Assembly: GCA_033558025.1 (NCBI GenBank)
Contig: JAUCEF010000007.1
Coordinates: forward strand, 4,278,001-4,342,000
Direction of reading: 5' to 3'
DNA from: Phytophthora sp. 'mugwort'
Taxonomy: Eukaryota; Oomycota; Peronosporomycetes; Peronosporales; Peronosporaceae
Length of the DNA stretch: 64,000 nt
In this document: positions 21,001-31,974 of the stretch, piece by piece
How the letters are laid out: each line of letters starts with the position of its first letter
Position numbering within the stretch: position 1 is the first letter of the stretch
Position numbers and translations under genes: made by a program
Notes under the pieces: model-generated
Seen by the model: the letters and a program-made list of their open reading frames with translations, nothing else
What the model was told of the DNA's origin: nothing
Database searches by the model: none

Positions 21001-22310
21001 CAAATAGCTTCGCCTTGGACATGTGGCGTATTTTGAAGTCGCTGTCACCGCCTGCAGCCACGCAGTCGTCTATAACGCACTGAAGCCTGCGTTCAGGGAG
21101 GAAGGCGGTAAGCCTGTAAAAGCCTTCTTAATGTTTTCCACTAGCTCGTCGAGTGTGTGGGCGATTTCGCGCTGTTGTCGCGCCTGGAGGGCGTTAAAAA
21201 CAGCAAGATCTAAGACGTTCAAGTCCGGGCTGTTCGGTGGTTGGAACCGAAGCCGAACGTTGCATCCACTCGCAGCAACTGCTTGTAGCTAGTCAGCATC
21301 GTCCGACTGGATATGGGGTGGGGCGATATCCTGCTACGCCACAATACGACCCCCTCTCGTGGCACCAGATAACTTAGCTTTGATCGATGGAAGCATGTGA
21401 TTGATCAGGTTCTCGCGGTAGGTGGTCTTATTGACTGGTACTGCTTGTGCCACCAAGGTCCCAGCCGAGCGGTTGCGGCTGCTGCGTCGAGCTGCTTGAT
21501 GCGTTATAAAGGTCCAAACGCCGATCTTTCCGTCAAAACCTTGACCGGTGACAGAATCCGTGCGTGGTCGAGCCACACTATGACCTTTGGAATGTGTCGC
21601 TTGCTTCTCAAGCTATGGGTGGGCTTTGGCTCGTCGGGCAGCAGGATAAACGACGCTTCACCTTGCTCATGTAGAGCAGTTTCTCGTCTACATGGACCAC
21701 GTCCTCCATCGGATCAAATTGCTGCGTCGTTGCACTCATATGATCCACACAAAAAGCAACACGCGGCTGCTTAATTGAGCTCAGACAGCATGGGCTTGGC
21801 AACACTTGTCTCCACGCGCAACTCACGAAATAGCGTCGTCGGAGGCAGAAACAAGCCTCGGCAGCAGCACGAATTGTGCCACGACGCTGCGGGTCGAAAG
21901 CGCGCAGCCGTGCCAGCTCGGTCGAGTGGTCAGCGCTGCGTCTACCGTTTGGTGCGACGATAACAAACCGGTAGACGGATAATTGCGGCGGGCACGGCGC
22001 CAAATACGACGAGCAGTTTGATCGCTAACACGAATGGTCCTCGCGGCAGCGGTCAGGGCTCCAAGGCGAAGAACTCCGGTAGTAGCGTCGCTCAGCAGAG
22101 CGCCGAGTACAAGAGCTCGGTCGTGGTCGGACAGGTTTTGCGTGCGCGAGTGGCGGCTGGTTTGGTTCGTTGGACGGGGCATTGCGATGGTGGAGGTTTG
22201 GGGGGGAGCGAGGCGAAATCGTAAATGAAGCGTTTTCTGTAGCTGCCCGGAGTTGGATGCTTGGGCACTTGAATGGTCCTGGCGCCGCCAATTTTTCGAC
22301 AAGTGAAACT
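21001..22310 (-). mobile_element. Tc1/mariner-like transposon relic
   Basis: The N-terminal helix-turn-helix part lies at 21830-22180 (DHDRALVLGALL, LGALTAAARTIRVSDQTARRIW). Near 21680-21720 comes FDPMEDVVHVDEKLLYM, the first catalytic Asp region. Near 21390-21540 there is IGVWTFIT and VPVNKTTYRENLINHMLPSI. Then TRGGRIVA and, after a frame change, QPPNSPDLNVLDL near 21220-21250, matching the second catalytic block of Tc1-type transposases. Multiple frame breaks show it is inactive. I could not define its terminal repeats. Confidence 0.72.
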
Positions 22311-22641
22311 CTGCACACTACCCAATCCGCTTCGTGAAGACGCGTTCATTTCAGCCAATAGTGATCAATCGCGCCCGAAAAGTGCAAATCTATCTATTGA
22401 TCTGGAACATACTGGTAAATGGTACGGATCCTAAAAGGGCGAAAAATGCGCCCGTTTAGAATGGATTCACTTTTTTTTGTACAATATGCAAAACCTAGGT
22501 GGCTCGCGAAAGGGTTAAATTGCTGAAAGTGGGACGGATAAAATTGATTATGCAGACCAAGTTGATGATGATTGTCGTCCGCGATTTCACAAAAGACGGT
22601 ATGCTGCCGACGCCGTCCAGCTTTTTATATTTTGACCTTAA
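22311..22641. other. Short intergenic stretch upstream of AKR copy 3
   Basis: No ORF is visible. It probably contains the edge of the Tc1-like relic and then the promoter region of the reductase gene. Confidence 0.35.
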
Positions 22642-22656
22642 TCATTTCGCACTTTG
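22642..22656 (+). promoter_or_regulatory. Oomycete-type initiator of AKR copy 3
   Basis: TCATTTCGCACTTTG is a near-perfect oomycete initiator, 47 bp before the ATG at 22689. It shows that the longer in-frame start at 22572 is unlikely. Confidence 0.75.
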
Positions 22657-22688
22657 CTTCGTACGTGACAAGCCACACACCACGAGCC

Positions 22689-23747
22689 ATGGGTGCCCCT
22701 ACCAAGATGACCTACCGCTTCCTGGGTGACTCGGGTCTCCTCGTGTCAAAGCTCGCCCTCGGCTCCTGGATGTATCTTGGACAGACTCACACCGTCAATG
22801 CCTGGTATGAGATGATGAAGATTGCATTCGCGCACGGAGTCAACTTCTTTGATTCCGCTGAGAACTACGCACTGGGTCAAGCTGACGTGCTCATGGGCGG
22901 TGCTATCAAAAGGGGTATCAGTGAGGGTGTGTGGAGCCGTGAGGACTTGGTGGTTACAGCCAAGATTTTCAGTGGGATTAAGGGCTTCCGCGTTGGCACC
23001 CCCAACAGCCAGGGTCTCAATCGTAAGCACTTAATCGAGGGCACCCAGGCTGCCCTAAGTCGTATGAGTCTGGACTATGTGGATGTGATTTTCTGCCACC
23101 ACCCTGAACCGTGCACGCCGATCGAAGAGACTGTTCGTGCCATGAACTTCATCATCACCCAGGGCTGGGCGTTCTACTGGGGTACGAGCAACTGGCCTTC
23201 GAGCTCCATCCTCGAGGCGTGTGATATCGCTGATCGTTTGGGCCTGATTCGTCCCATCGTAGAGCAGTCTCAATACAACATCTTCTCCCGGGACCGCGTC
23301 GAGTACGAGCTCATGACTCTGTACAAGCGCTACAAGTTCGGTGTCACGGCATGGTCCCCTCTTGCCTTCGGCACGTTGACGGGCAAGTACACGACGGACG
23401 TCCCTGAGGGCTCCCGCTTCTCGATGGAGCCGATCAAGAAGAGTACGTTCGGCGGTGAGACGTTCATCAAGAACGTCGAGAAGGCAGAGAAGCTCAAGGT
23501 CATCGCCGAAAAACTAGGCTGCACGTTGGCTCAGATGTCGCTTGCATGGTGCATCTTGAACGAGCACGTGGCGACTGTGCTGGTCGGCGCCAGCAATGCA
23601 TCGCAGCTGGAGGAGAATCTGAAGGCACTTGCCGTTGTCGATAAGATCACTCCAGAGGTGAAGGCTGAGATCGACGCCATTGTCCAGTACGTGCCATCGC
23701 AGCCGTGGGTTGACCACCTCCAGGATATCCGCTTGAGACACCTTTAG
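22689..23747 (+). CDS. Aldo-keto reductase, Kv-beta type (copy 3)
   Basis: The protein has 352 residues and is colinear with copies 1 and 2 but more diverged. The tetrad is kept: Asp55 and Tyr60 (FFDSAENYA), Lys92 (VVTAKI) and His137 (FCHHPE). The C-terminal cofactor block reads TVLVGASNASQLEENLKAL. Compared with the other copies, DTAE became DSAE, and the GSRF segment lacks several residues, which explains the shorter length. The upstream in-frame extension is ignored because the initiator lies inside it. About 320 bp downstream is a truncated piece of the same gene family. Confidence 0.93.
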   Translation: MGAPTKMTYRFLGDSGLLVSKLALGSWMYLGQTHTVNAWYEMMKIAFAHGVNFFDSAENYALGQADVLMGGAIKRGISEGVWSREDLVVTAKIFSGIKGFRVGTPNSQGLNRKHLIEGTQAALSRMSLDYVDVIFCHHPEPCTPIEETVRAMNFIITQGWAFYWGTSNWPSSSILEACDIADRLGLIRPIVEQSQYNIFSRDRVEYELMTLYKRYKFGVTAWSPLAFGTLTGKYTTDVPEGSRFSMEPIKKSTFGGETFIKNVEKAEKLKVIAEKLGCTLAQMSLAWCILNEHVATVLVGASNASQLEENLKALAVVDKITPEVKAEIDAIVQYVPSQPWVDHLQDIRLRHL

Positions 23748-23830
23748 GCAAATTGGAACTTGAGAAGGGCGTAGCTTTGAAGTAGCTATCGCCAAACAGA
23801 GAAGCTGTGGGGCAGTCAGTTACTACTACC

Positions 23831-23855
23831 ACTACTATTATAATATAATAGTAGT
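23831..23855. repeat. AT-rich perfect palindrome
   Basis: Twelve-base arms (ACTACTATTATA and its complement) flank a single A, about 85 bp after the stop codon of AKR copy 3. It may be chance, a transcript-end hairpin, or the scar of a small element. Confidence 0.5.
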
Positions 23856-24067
23856 ATGCAAAAGAGAAGAGCCATTGAAGAGCTCGTGACCTTAGGTCGA
23901 TAAGTTATCTGAGATTAGGAGCTTGTATCGGGTAAACAAAACCACCGTGAACTGAGTCATGTGTGAAAATGACTGAATTTCGGAGTACAACGCCACAAGA
24001 CCCGCAATGCGCAGGGCATGTATACCCTCCTCAGGTAATCCATTAAGATACTCAAATCTGCGTGCTA

Positions 24068-24142
24068 GGGGTCACCTTTTTAACTCAGCTGAGAACTACG
24101 CACTGGGATGGGTGATGCTATCAACAAGAGAATCATTGAGTA
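24068..24142 (+). pseudogene. Fragment of a fourth aldo-keto reductase copy
   Basis: The DNA GCTGAGAACTACGCACTGGG at 24089-24108 is identical to AKR copy 3 at its catalytic-Tyr region. The flanks also align (GGGGTCACCTTTTTAA against GGAGTCAACTTCTTTGA; then GGTGATGCTATCAACAAGAG against GGCGGTGCTATCAAAAGGGG). About 17 bases are deleted between them. Nothing else of the gene can be traced. Confidence 0.7.
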
Positions 24143-24293
24143 CGAGGAGCTGTGGTGGGCAGACAACATCCGAGGGACTTCTGTAATTCCGTCTAAATGA
24201 GAGTGTTAATCAGGGCTACGCCGTAACTTTTTGTGTACACACAATTCATATCATACTGAATCCAAGTGAGTTTATTGTTGGCACACGTTGTCA

Positions 24294-25253
<960 letters not shown>

Positions 25254-25460
25254 TGTACGAGTTACCTCTCTGTCAAGGATTTCAGCCCCCCCCCCCTCCT
25301 CCATTTGTGGAGACTGAATCAAAATGTAATTTGTGCACTTTGTGTTTGCTGTCGATACGTCAGCAGATGCAGTCTTGATCACGCTTTTGTCTTAAAAGAT
25401 TGCATAATCTCACTTGTTGTTTTCGCGTTCTTTTGGGACTATACACATTCCACCAAGAGT

Positions 25461-26512
25461 ATGCGTCTCCTCTGCGCATTTCTCTATTTGCTTCTCCTCG
25501 TGCTCGTGGCCAGCAGCAGCTCCATCCAAATGGTCGTCGACACTCAGAACACAATCATCTTCAACCGCGAGAATCGCTCCACCGTGGTCTTTTTCCTCCA
25601 CGGACTCGGAGACACAGCGCACGGCTGGGCTGACATATTCCGCAGCGTGCCAAGGAGATGCCCCACGTCAAGTTTGTGCTCCCTACTGGTAATGTCTACT
25701 ATCGCCCCGGTAGGGATTGACATTAGGGATAGACTAGCTGACATTAGTGTTGAATTTTTTTTTGGTAGCTGCACGGCGTCCGGTGACCATCGCGAACGGC
25801 CGCGAGATCCCTGCTGGGTGAGACGAACTGCTCTGGTGGGATTAATACACTGAAGAGTGCTAAGCGTATGTATGTATGTATGTGTGTAGTACGATATTGA
25901 GGCCTTCGTGGGGAGTGCGGGATATGCTGCTGGGATCGAAGACAGCCGCGATGCGTTGGAGTCCATGATTACCCAGGAGGTAATGCTTTCTTGACACTTT
26001 TGCTGGCTTGTGCTGACGAAGCTGGCCTTTGTGTTTCGTATGAACAGGTCGAGGCACGTATTCCGCGTTCACGAATCGTGATGGGAGGCTTCAGTCAGGG
26101 CGGCGCAGTGTCGTACTTTACGGGCTTCCAGACCAAGCAGCCGATCGGTGGCATCATGGTGCTTTCATCCTTCATCCCACGCGAGAAGGTCCAAGAGGTT
26201 CAAGTGTATTCGCTCGTCTGAAAGGTGAACTGACGCCTGTTTTTTACTGTCCTTCTGGTACAACAGGATTTCCAGCTCGCCCCCGAGACGGCGGAGGTGC
26301 CTCTGCTCATTTGCCACGGCGGTGCCGACTCGCGAGCTCGTTATAAGTCGGCGCTGCAGTCGAAGCAACGTCTGACAGACACCGGTGTTAACGATATCAC
26401 GTTCCACACGTACCCGAACATGGACTACACCTTGTCTCCGGAGAAAATCCAAGACATCCGAGTCTGGTTAGGTCGTGTGCTCCCAGCTACTGCGCCGAAG
26501 CAGGAGCTGTAA
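25461..26512 (+). pseudogene. Acyl-protein thioesterase paralogue with signal peptide, disrupted
   Basis: The start gives a hydrophobic leader (MRLLCAFLYLLLLVLVASS), then HGLGDTAHGW as in the upstream gene. Compared with that gene, one base is missing near 25650 and another near 25813, each next to otherwise clear exons. Further exons follow: DIEAFVGSAGYAAG from 25891, GGFSQGGAVSYF near 26085, and DFQLAPETAEVPLLICHG from 26271. GT-AG introns separate them, although the last donor is uncertain. The nucleophile Ser and the Asp region (GGADSR) remain, but the catalytic His position reads Tyr (NMDYTL against DMEHGA). It is a tandem duplicate that has probably lost activity. Confidence 0.78.
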
Positions 26513-26795
26513 GCGGTATCAAATGTTCAATAGAGGTACCGACAAATGAAAACACGTAGCGCATATACCGGTAGCGTCGAAACGTTTTAATTTGTGCTTT
26601 TCGCTTCAGTTGCGCTTCAAGATTAGCGTCATTAAAAAAACACGTAGCCAAAACCCGTAACGATCTGCGTGCGGAATGGAGGTTGAACATAGGGGAAACA
26701 TCAACTTCGAACACACTCGCGCGCGGGAGTGTTACAATTCCTCTCGACGAAGCGGCTCGGACCTTCAAACGAAGAAGTCCTGGTGCTGTGGCTAA

Positions 26796-27790
26796 ATGCG
26801 CCACAAGTCTCTGCCCTACCGAGAGAGAATTTTAGTCCCTAAGTTTCTCCTGAACTTCCTCACAATGGACGACGAAGAAGCCAAACACCAATTCGTCTTC
26901 ACCGTGGGGCAGCTACTCCTGTTGGTAAAGTATTTGTGGCTCCCTGTGGATATCCGCACATGCGAGGGGGCTCGCGGCAACGCGGTGTAAGGGCTTGCGA
27001 TATGCCTACGCCGCCTGGTGTATCCAAAGCGATGAATCGACATGGCCGGGAAGTTCGGTATGGCACCATTGACGATATGCCATATATTCTGCGTCGTTGT
27101 GGAGTTCCTTGACATGAAGCTAGACGACTTCTTGTACTTCGATACTTCTCGAGTCGCCGACAACATGGAGCGCTACTATACGGCAATGCTGCTAAGGCAC
27201 CGGGGAGCATCATCGAGGGAGTATAGGGATCGACGGGACAGTTCGGCCGATCTGCCGACAAAGGAAAAGGCAACAATCGATGAACAACGGGCATAAGAGG
27301 ATGCAGAGCTCAAGTTCCAGACTGTTGTTATCCCCGACGGCCTCATCTCGCACTTGTTCGGTCCAGTAAATGGTCGTCGCCACGATTTTTTCATGCTGAA
27401 CGAAAGTGGATTAAGAGATGCTGGAGAACGATCTGGCGTTCCGCAACAAGTTGAACTATGGAGACCCGGCATACGGACGCACAAACGTTTCCTGTTGCCC
27501 CTACACGGGCTGTAGAATTGACGCCCTGAAGCGAGAAATTCAGCATGGCAGTTAGGATGTCGGTAGAGTCGTCATATGTAGAGGTGACAACATACTTTTC
27601 GTTCCTCGACTGCAAACGACACCAACGCGTCGCTACAATGTCAACAGCCACGCTGTACACAAACTTGGCGTCTTCTTCACCAACCGTCTGACGATTGCCC
27701 GCGGTGGAAACACCAACTTCAAGTACTTTCGCTGCAAGCCGCCAACGTTGGAGGAGTATTTTGCGCCCTACCCAAGGAAAACTAGCTTGT
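26796..27790 (+). pseudogene. PIF/Harbinger (DDE_Tnp_4) transposase, second element
   Basis: Blocks in order: a helical N-terminal part (26796-26990); a region around 27000-27160 (RRLVYPKR, FGMAPLTICHIF); then the strong block ELKFQTVVIPDGLISHLFGP and NGRRHDFFMLNESGL at 27308-27420, typical of DDE_Tnp_4; GDPAYGR at 27462; and KPPTLEEYFAPYP at 27733-27772. Stops occur at about 26988, 27294 and after. A Myb-like ORF lies downstream in the opposite orientation, the same arrangement as at 19.4-20.9 kb. Confidence 0.75.
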
Positions 27791-27931
27791 GCCTTTCGTT
27801 ACATTTACTTTGTAGGAAATAATATCATCCAAATACAAAATCAATCGTTACCCGTGCTTATGCTAACAACAAGCCAAAGCGCAATCAACTAAATGATTGA
27901 TCGATTACGTTTGAGAGCCGTAGTTGATGCT

Positions 27932-29219
27932 TTAGAAACGGTAGCTCTTCCCGGCGCAGCTAGAGCTCAGCACGCCGAAGCGATGCGTTTTCAGACGCTT
28001 TGTTATCCTTCCGATCGGCCTTTTTTTCGAAACTCCATATCCGCTTTCCAGTGCGTCTCTTCCCGCTCTACCTCTGCTTTGAATCATTAGCTTTTCATGA
28101 GGAAGCTCGAACTCCTCTTTATGACGATGGTGCTGCCCCTCGATAAAACTGACGGTAGCCATGTTCACCTTGTGCAGTCGTGACGCCAACACCGGGCTAT
28201 GTTTTTTCCAGTCGTTTTCGGTTGATGTCGATGTGGAGTCAACTTCTTGGGTTGCAGCAGACGACATCAGCGCTAATGTATCCGATGTGTCACCCTCATC
28301 ATCGTCATCGCTGTAGATTTCGCGCCGTTGACAATGGCGCCTAACGGTTTGCTCGCGAAGTCTTGCGCCAGCGGACACTAGATTATCCGACTTAGCCTGA
28401 TTGGACTCTTTTTTCTTGCGTTTGGTGACCTCTAGATCGCGCATTCCGTCGGTCATGTCTTGAGCAGGCGTTTGTGCTCGGTGTACTTCTCTGCTATACA
28501 GATTTGTTTCGGTACTCACAATCTGTGGCCTTGAACACTTTCGGAAGTAGGAAAAAAGTTCCTTGATCGTACGGACACTCAGCTCCGTTTCCAAACGTTC
28601 GTTTAAGTTATTGGTGACATTGTGATAGAGTCTGTTATGTTTCCATTTTTAGCTGCGTATGTTGAACGCTCAGAATTTCACTGAGTAATGACAAATTATC
28701 TGTTGGTGTAAAGAAGAACTTCTTTGGCTTGCGATTTTGCTTCCCTGTAACGGTCTCCGCATCCTCATCGCTGCTGTCAACACACCGGCGGCTTAATTCA
28801 TCGTTGTCGTCACTATCAACATGACCAAGCATGGGATTCCCGCTCGTGATGCGCCCTTCTTGGCCCTCCCTCGCCTTTGTCGGGCCATCCCGAGATGCTG
28901 TTGCAGCGGCAGCGTTTCTGCTTGCGGTGGTCTTTGCACTGAACTTGCCGGAGCCGATCTTGTGACACTCGCTTTTATGATTGGCCCTGCCCAGTTCTTT
29001 CAGTATCCCAAGTGTTTCTTCTTTGATGTGCATACTCATGGTGCTGCTCCGTGGTACGTCCCTGCCCTTTTTGGTATTTATTGCTGCTTGTAGTTCTGTT
29101 GTCGCTCTTGGGCTTGTTGGGGTTGATACTACGTTTGCGCTTGGCTTTGCTGCTGTCCTTGCCGTTTGTGCTTGTCCTGGCCTTTGTTGGAGCAGCTCGT
29201 GCACTCTCAGCAACAGCAC
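27932..29219 (-). pseudogene. Myb-like accessory protein of the second Harbinger element
   Basis: Two long minus-strand frames, 28635-29219 and 27932-28594, join across a short frameshifted gap. The gap reads VTNNLNERL, so the domain FFFTPTDNLSLLSEIL ... TNNLNERLETELSVRTIKELF is continuous with a Myb/SANT-like fold. Before it is a long Ser/Asp-rich low-complexity part; after it are Lys-rich nuclear-localisation-like stretches (KRKKK) and a C-terminal helix. One frameshift is the only visible lesion, so this ORF is better kept than the transposase. Its role would be DNA binding at transposon ends. Confidence 0.55.
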
Positions 29220-29689
29220 CTTGCACTGGAAGATCTGTGCTGAAACAATCAGGTTGATTCCCTAAGCCAGGCGCGCTGGCACAGTTAGTGGTACACACCT
29301 GAACCAGGGGTGGTCAATACATGACGCTTTAGTCAATATCCATAAAATGAATTGGACGGTAAACCCTACATTAGTGAATTGTGAAGTCACTATAATGAAT
29401 TGGTGCCAGTTCGTTGAATATTGAATTGACGGACACGTCTTTTTTTTTTTGAGCTGACACTTGTTATTTGTATTGAACGCGTCTACAGCCACCAGTTTTG
29501 TCTAGCGAGGATCATGCTCACCACCTCTCCTATTTGTTTTAAACGCTCATTCCCGAACACTTCATGTACTCTGCAATGGTCTCCAGCAACGCCTTCATCT
29601 GCCGTTTCTTTTTCTAGGAACTGTTCCAAGCCTAGCAAGTTGTCTCCGCGGCTGCTAGCATTGAGTGCTTCCTAGCCCCATCGGCCGCC
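29220..29689. other. Intergenic, transposon edge
   Basis: Contains CAGGGGTGGTCAATACATGA at about 29307, which resembles a hAT-type terminus, but I found no matching inverted copy downstream. No gene is visible. Confidence 0.3.
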
Positions 29690-31076
29690 ACTCGAGCTAC
29701 TGTATCCTCGCCCAGACCTGTTGCATCCCCGTTGAGGCACCGATTCCAGTGCCGCCTATACCCCAGTATTCTGGCCCAGGACACCACTAAAGGTTATATA
29801 AACCTCTTGAACCACCTCCGGGCTAGACACCCCGATTACAAACAAACCATGCACGCTATGATGGCAGAGGAGCGTTTTCCTGACTGCTCCGAAAAGGTAC
29901 ATAACAAGTCGTTTCTATGCTAATGTGTTTGCTGCGTTATATGATATATCTAACTGTGTAGGCCAAAACCGTGTTTGGGGGGCGAGAGCGAGGTGCCGCT
30001 CAACTTCTGCGAGAACGCACTCGCTCGGAAGTACACCAGCCTCGAGCCTATTGAAAAGGCCACTATTATGAAATACGTGAAGGCATTGACTGTTCGTCTA
30101 GAGGGCGAAATCTCTAATAGAACACCGTCAAAACTCGTCATTTGGGACGGCTGGTCGCTAACTCTGACCATTTTGTGGCAGTTTTCATCTCCTACTGTAA
30201 GGATGGAGTGGTGATAAGGCTCTTCGTTTTCGCACCCATCCTCGACGAGACCAACCAGAATGCGCCCAACCACAAAGACTTCATTCTTTGGACGCTAGAG
30301 CAGCAAGGGCTGCCTCTACTAGGCTTCTCCAGCCACCAGCTCAACCTGGCAGCCTAGCGCGTCTTAAGAAAGTACGAGACGGAGCTGGACCTCATAGCGA
30401 AAAGCAATGCGAAAGCTATCGACCTCCAGGCCGCTGGACACCTCCGCAAGCTGACTCCGCTAAAGCCGATTCGTCGAAATGCCACTCGATGGAGCAATGC
30501 ATTCGACGTGGCGGGCCGCTTTCTGGCGATTAATGGTCCCGTTCGTACAGTAAATGCGCCAAAAAGATGACCCTGTCGTGTTGCCGGGGCACCGCCCAAG
30601 TGAATCGACTCAAGGTTCTGCTCAAAACCGAGCTCTCCATTTTCCAGTCTGTCAGCATGCATTGCAAAAAGAGGGCGCAACGACCGCTAACGTGCGAGTC
30701 ATCTTCGACAAGGTCGTTGCCGACCTCCCGGACACCGCCCACCACCTCAGCTCAGCAGCAGCGATCGTCAAGCATTCCCATTTCGAGAGTGCTCTTTTTA
30801 ATACACAGCGTGGACAAGGCTGTGAGCTGACCGCTGCCGAGCTGAGAGCTGCCAAGAGTTCGTCGTTACGGTTGAGTGGACGTGAGTACCGAGGACGAGC
30901 CGAGTTTTGAGGATAGAGCTTTGAAACGCCGTCACCTCGCAGCGCAGCAGGAATATCGGTTCATCGACACCAGCTTTCTCGAACCAACGTTCAACTCGGT
31001 AGAGCGACAATTTTTGATAGCCAAGCGTTTATTCAGTGACAAGAGGAAGTATTTGCTGCCACAGACGCCGGAGTAG
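29690..31076 (+). pseudogene. hAT-type transposase, second copy, degenerate
   Basis: A BED-finger-like part at 29740-29860 (CRLYPSILAQDTTKGYINLLNHLRARHP) precedes an apparent intron. Next is the block FCENALARKYTSLEPI from 29995. Then VIWDGWS at about 30140 and SHQLNLAA near 30335 correspond to the central catalytic region. The tail at 30900-31076 reads FIDTSFLEPTFNSVERQFLIAKRLFSDKRK, the hAT dimerisation region (N.VER.FS.AK). Stops and frame changes are frequent. It is unrelated in detail to the element at 12.8-16.3 kb. Confidence 0.65.
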
Positions 31077-31191
31077 GTACTGTTTTTACGTGCAACAGAG
31101 ATATGTGGGGTCTAGCGGAAGTAGCTGAAGTAGTTGACCGGGTTGACTGATCTTGATAACTACAATCAATGGAGATTGAATTGTTTGCTCC

Positions 31192-31485
31192 ATGCTCCAT
31201 GGACTATGGCATTCTGTACTGAGAGCCTCTTTGAAAATTGTCATAATGAAGGTGGTCGGAGAAGGAAAACTACCCTTCAGAAGTATGTATTTTTTGCGCA
31301 CCCTTGACCCGAACGGTCAGCGCGCCTTCATATACGGAGTTGGAGCACATGTGGTGAACTGGTTTCGCGCATTGCAAGCACTCTATTACGCTGAGCGCTT
31401 CTGCTTCGCCAACCAGGGCACTCCAGGAAAGCATACTTGCCCTGCGCCACAGCAACTCGCCCGTATGTGGCTTTGGATTGATTAG
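31192..31485 (+). CDS. Unrecognised ORF, possibly part of a Crypton
   Basis: An unbroken 97-codon frame with a protein-like composition, including HVVNWFRALQALYYAERFCF and HTCPAPQQLARMWLWID. I do not recognise the family. It lies between a hAT relic and the Crypton relic and is in the same orientation as both, so it may belong to either or be an older insertion. Confidence 0.3.
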   Translation: MLHGLWHSVLRASLKIVIMKVVGEGKLPFRSMYFLRTLDPNGQRAFIYGVGAHVVNWFRALQALYYAERFCFANQGTPGKHTCPAPQQLARMWLWID

Positions 31486-31974
31486 GACGGTAAGAGGGTG
31501 TTCTGCCACCGTTCGACGGAATCCAAAAACATGTAACGTGGACCGGAAAGCGCCGTTTGGACCGTGGGCCTCACTACGTGCTTTTCATCACCGTTTTTTT
31601 TTTTTGAAATGGTGCGTCTGAACGCATCTGATGTAAATGTTTGTGCAGTACCTAATAATTCAAAACAAAAAAAATCTACCTGAAAGGAATTTGAACTGAA
31701 GCTTTTGTACCCACCTCGCATACAATTGGTTGTGAAGTAGTGCCGATGAGAGGTACACAGTGGAGGCGTGATATGGTAAAATCCAACTGAAACTAGTCTA
31801 TGAATTAGTCTAACCTGTGAATCCACCAATGAGAGGGGGAGTTATTCCAGTATTTTTGTCTAATCGTCAGTGTTCCAGTTGGGATATTTTGAGATATATA
31901 TTATTGAATACAAAATATCATATAATTCCATATTCTAATATTATCCCGAGGTTTCCGACCTAGGTCAACTGTAG

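Noticed and set aside
22572..22688. N-terminal extension of AKR copy 3
   Set aside because: Contains the oomycete initiator at 22642; the start at 22689 matches the other copies.
29307..29330. hAT-like terminus CAGGGGTGGTC as the left end of the second hAT relic
   Set aside because: No inverted partner or 8-bp duplication was found downstream.
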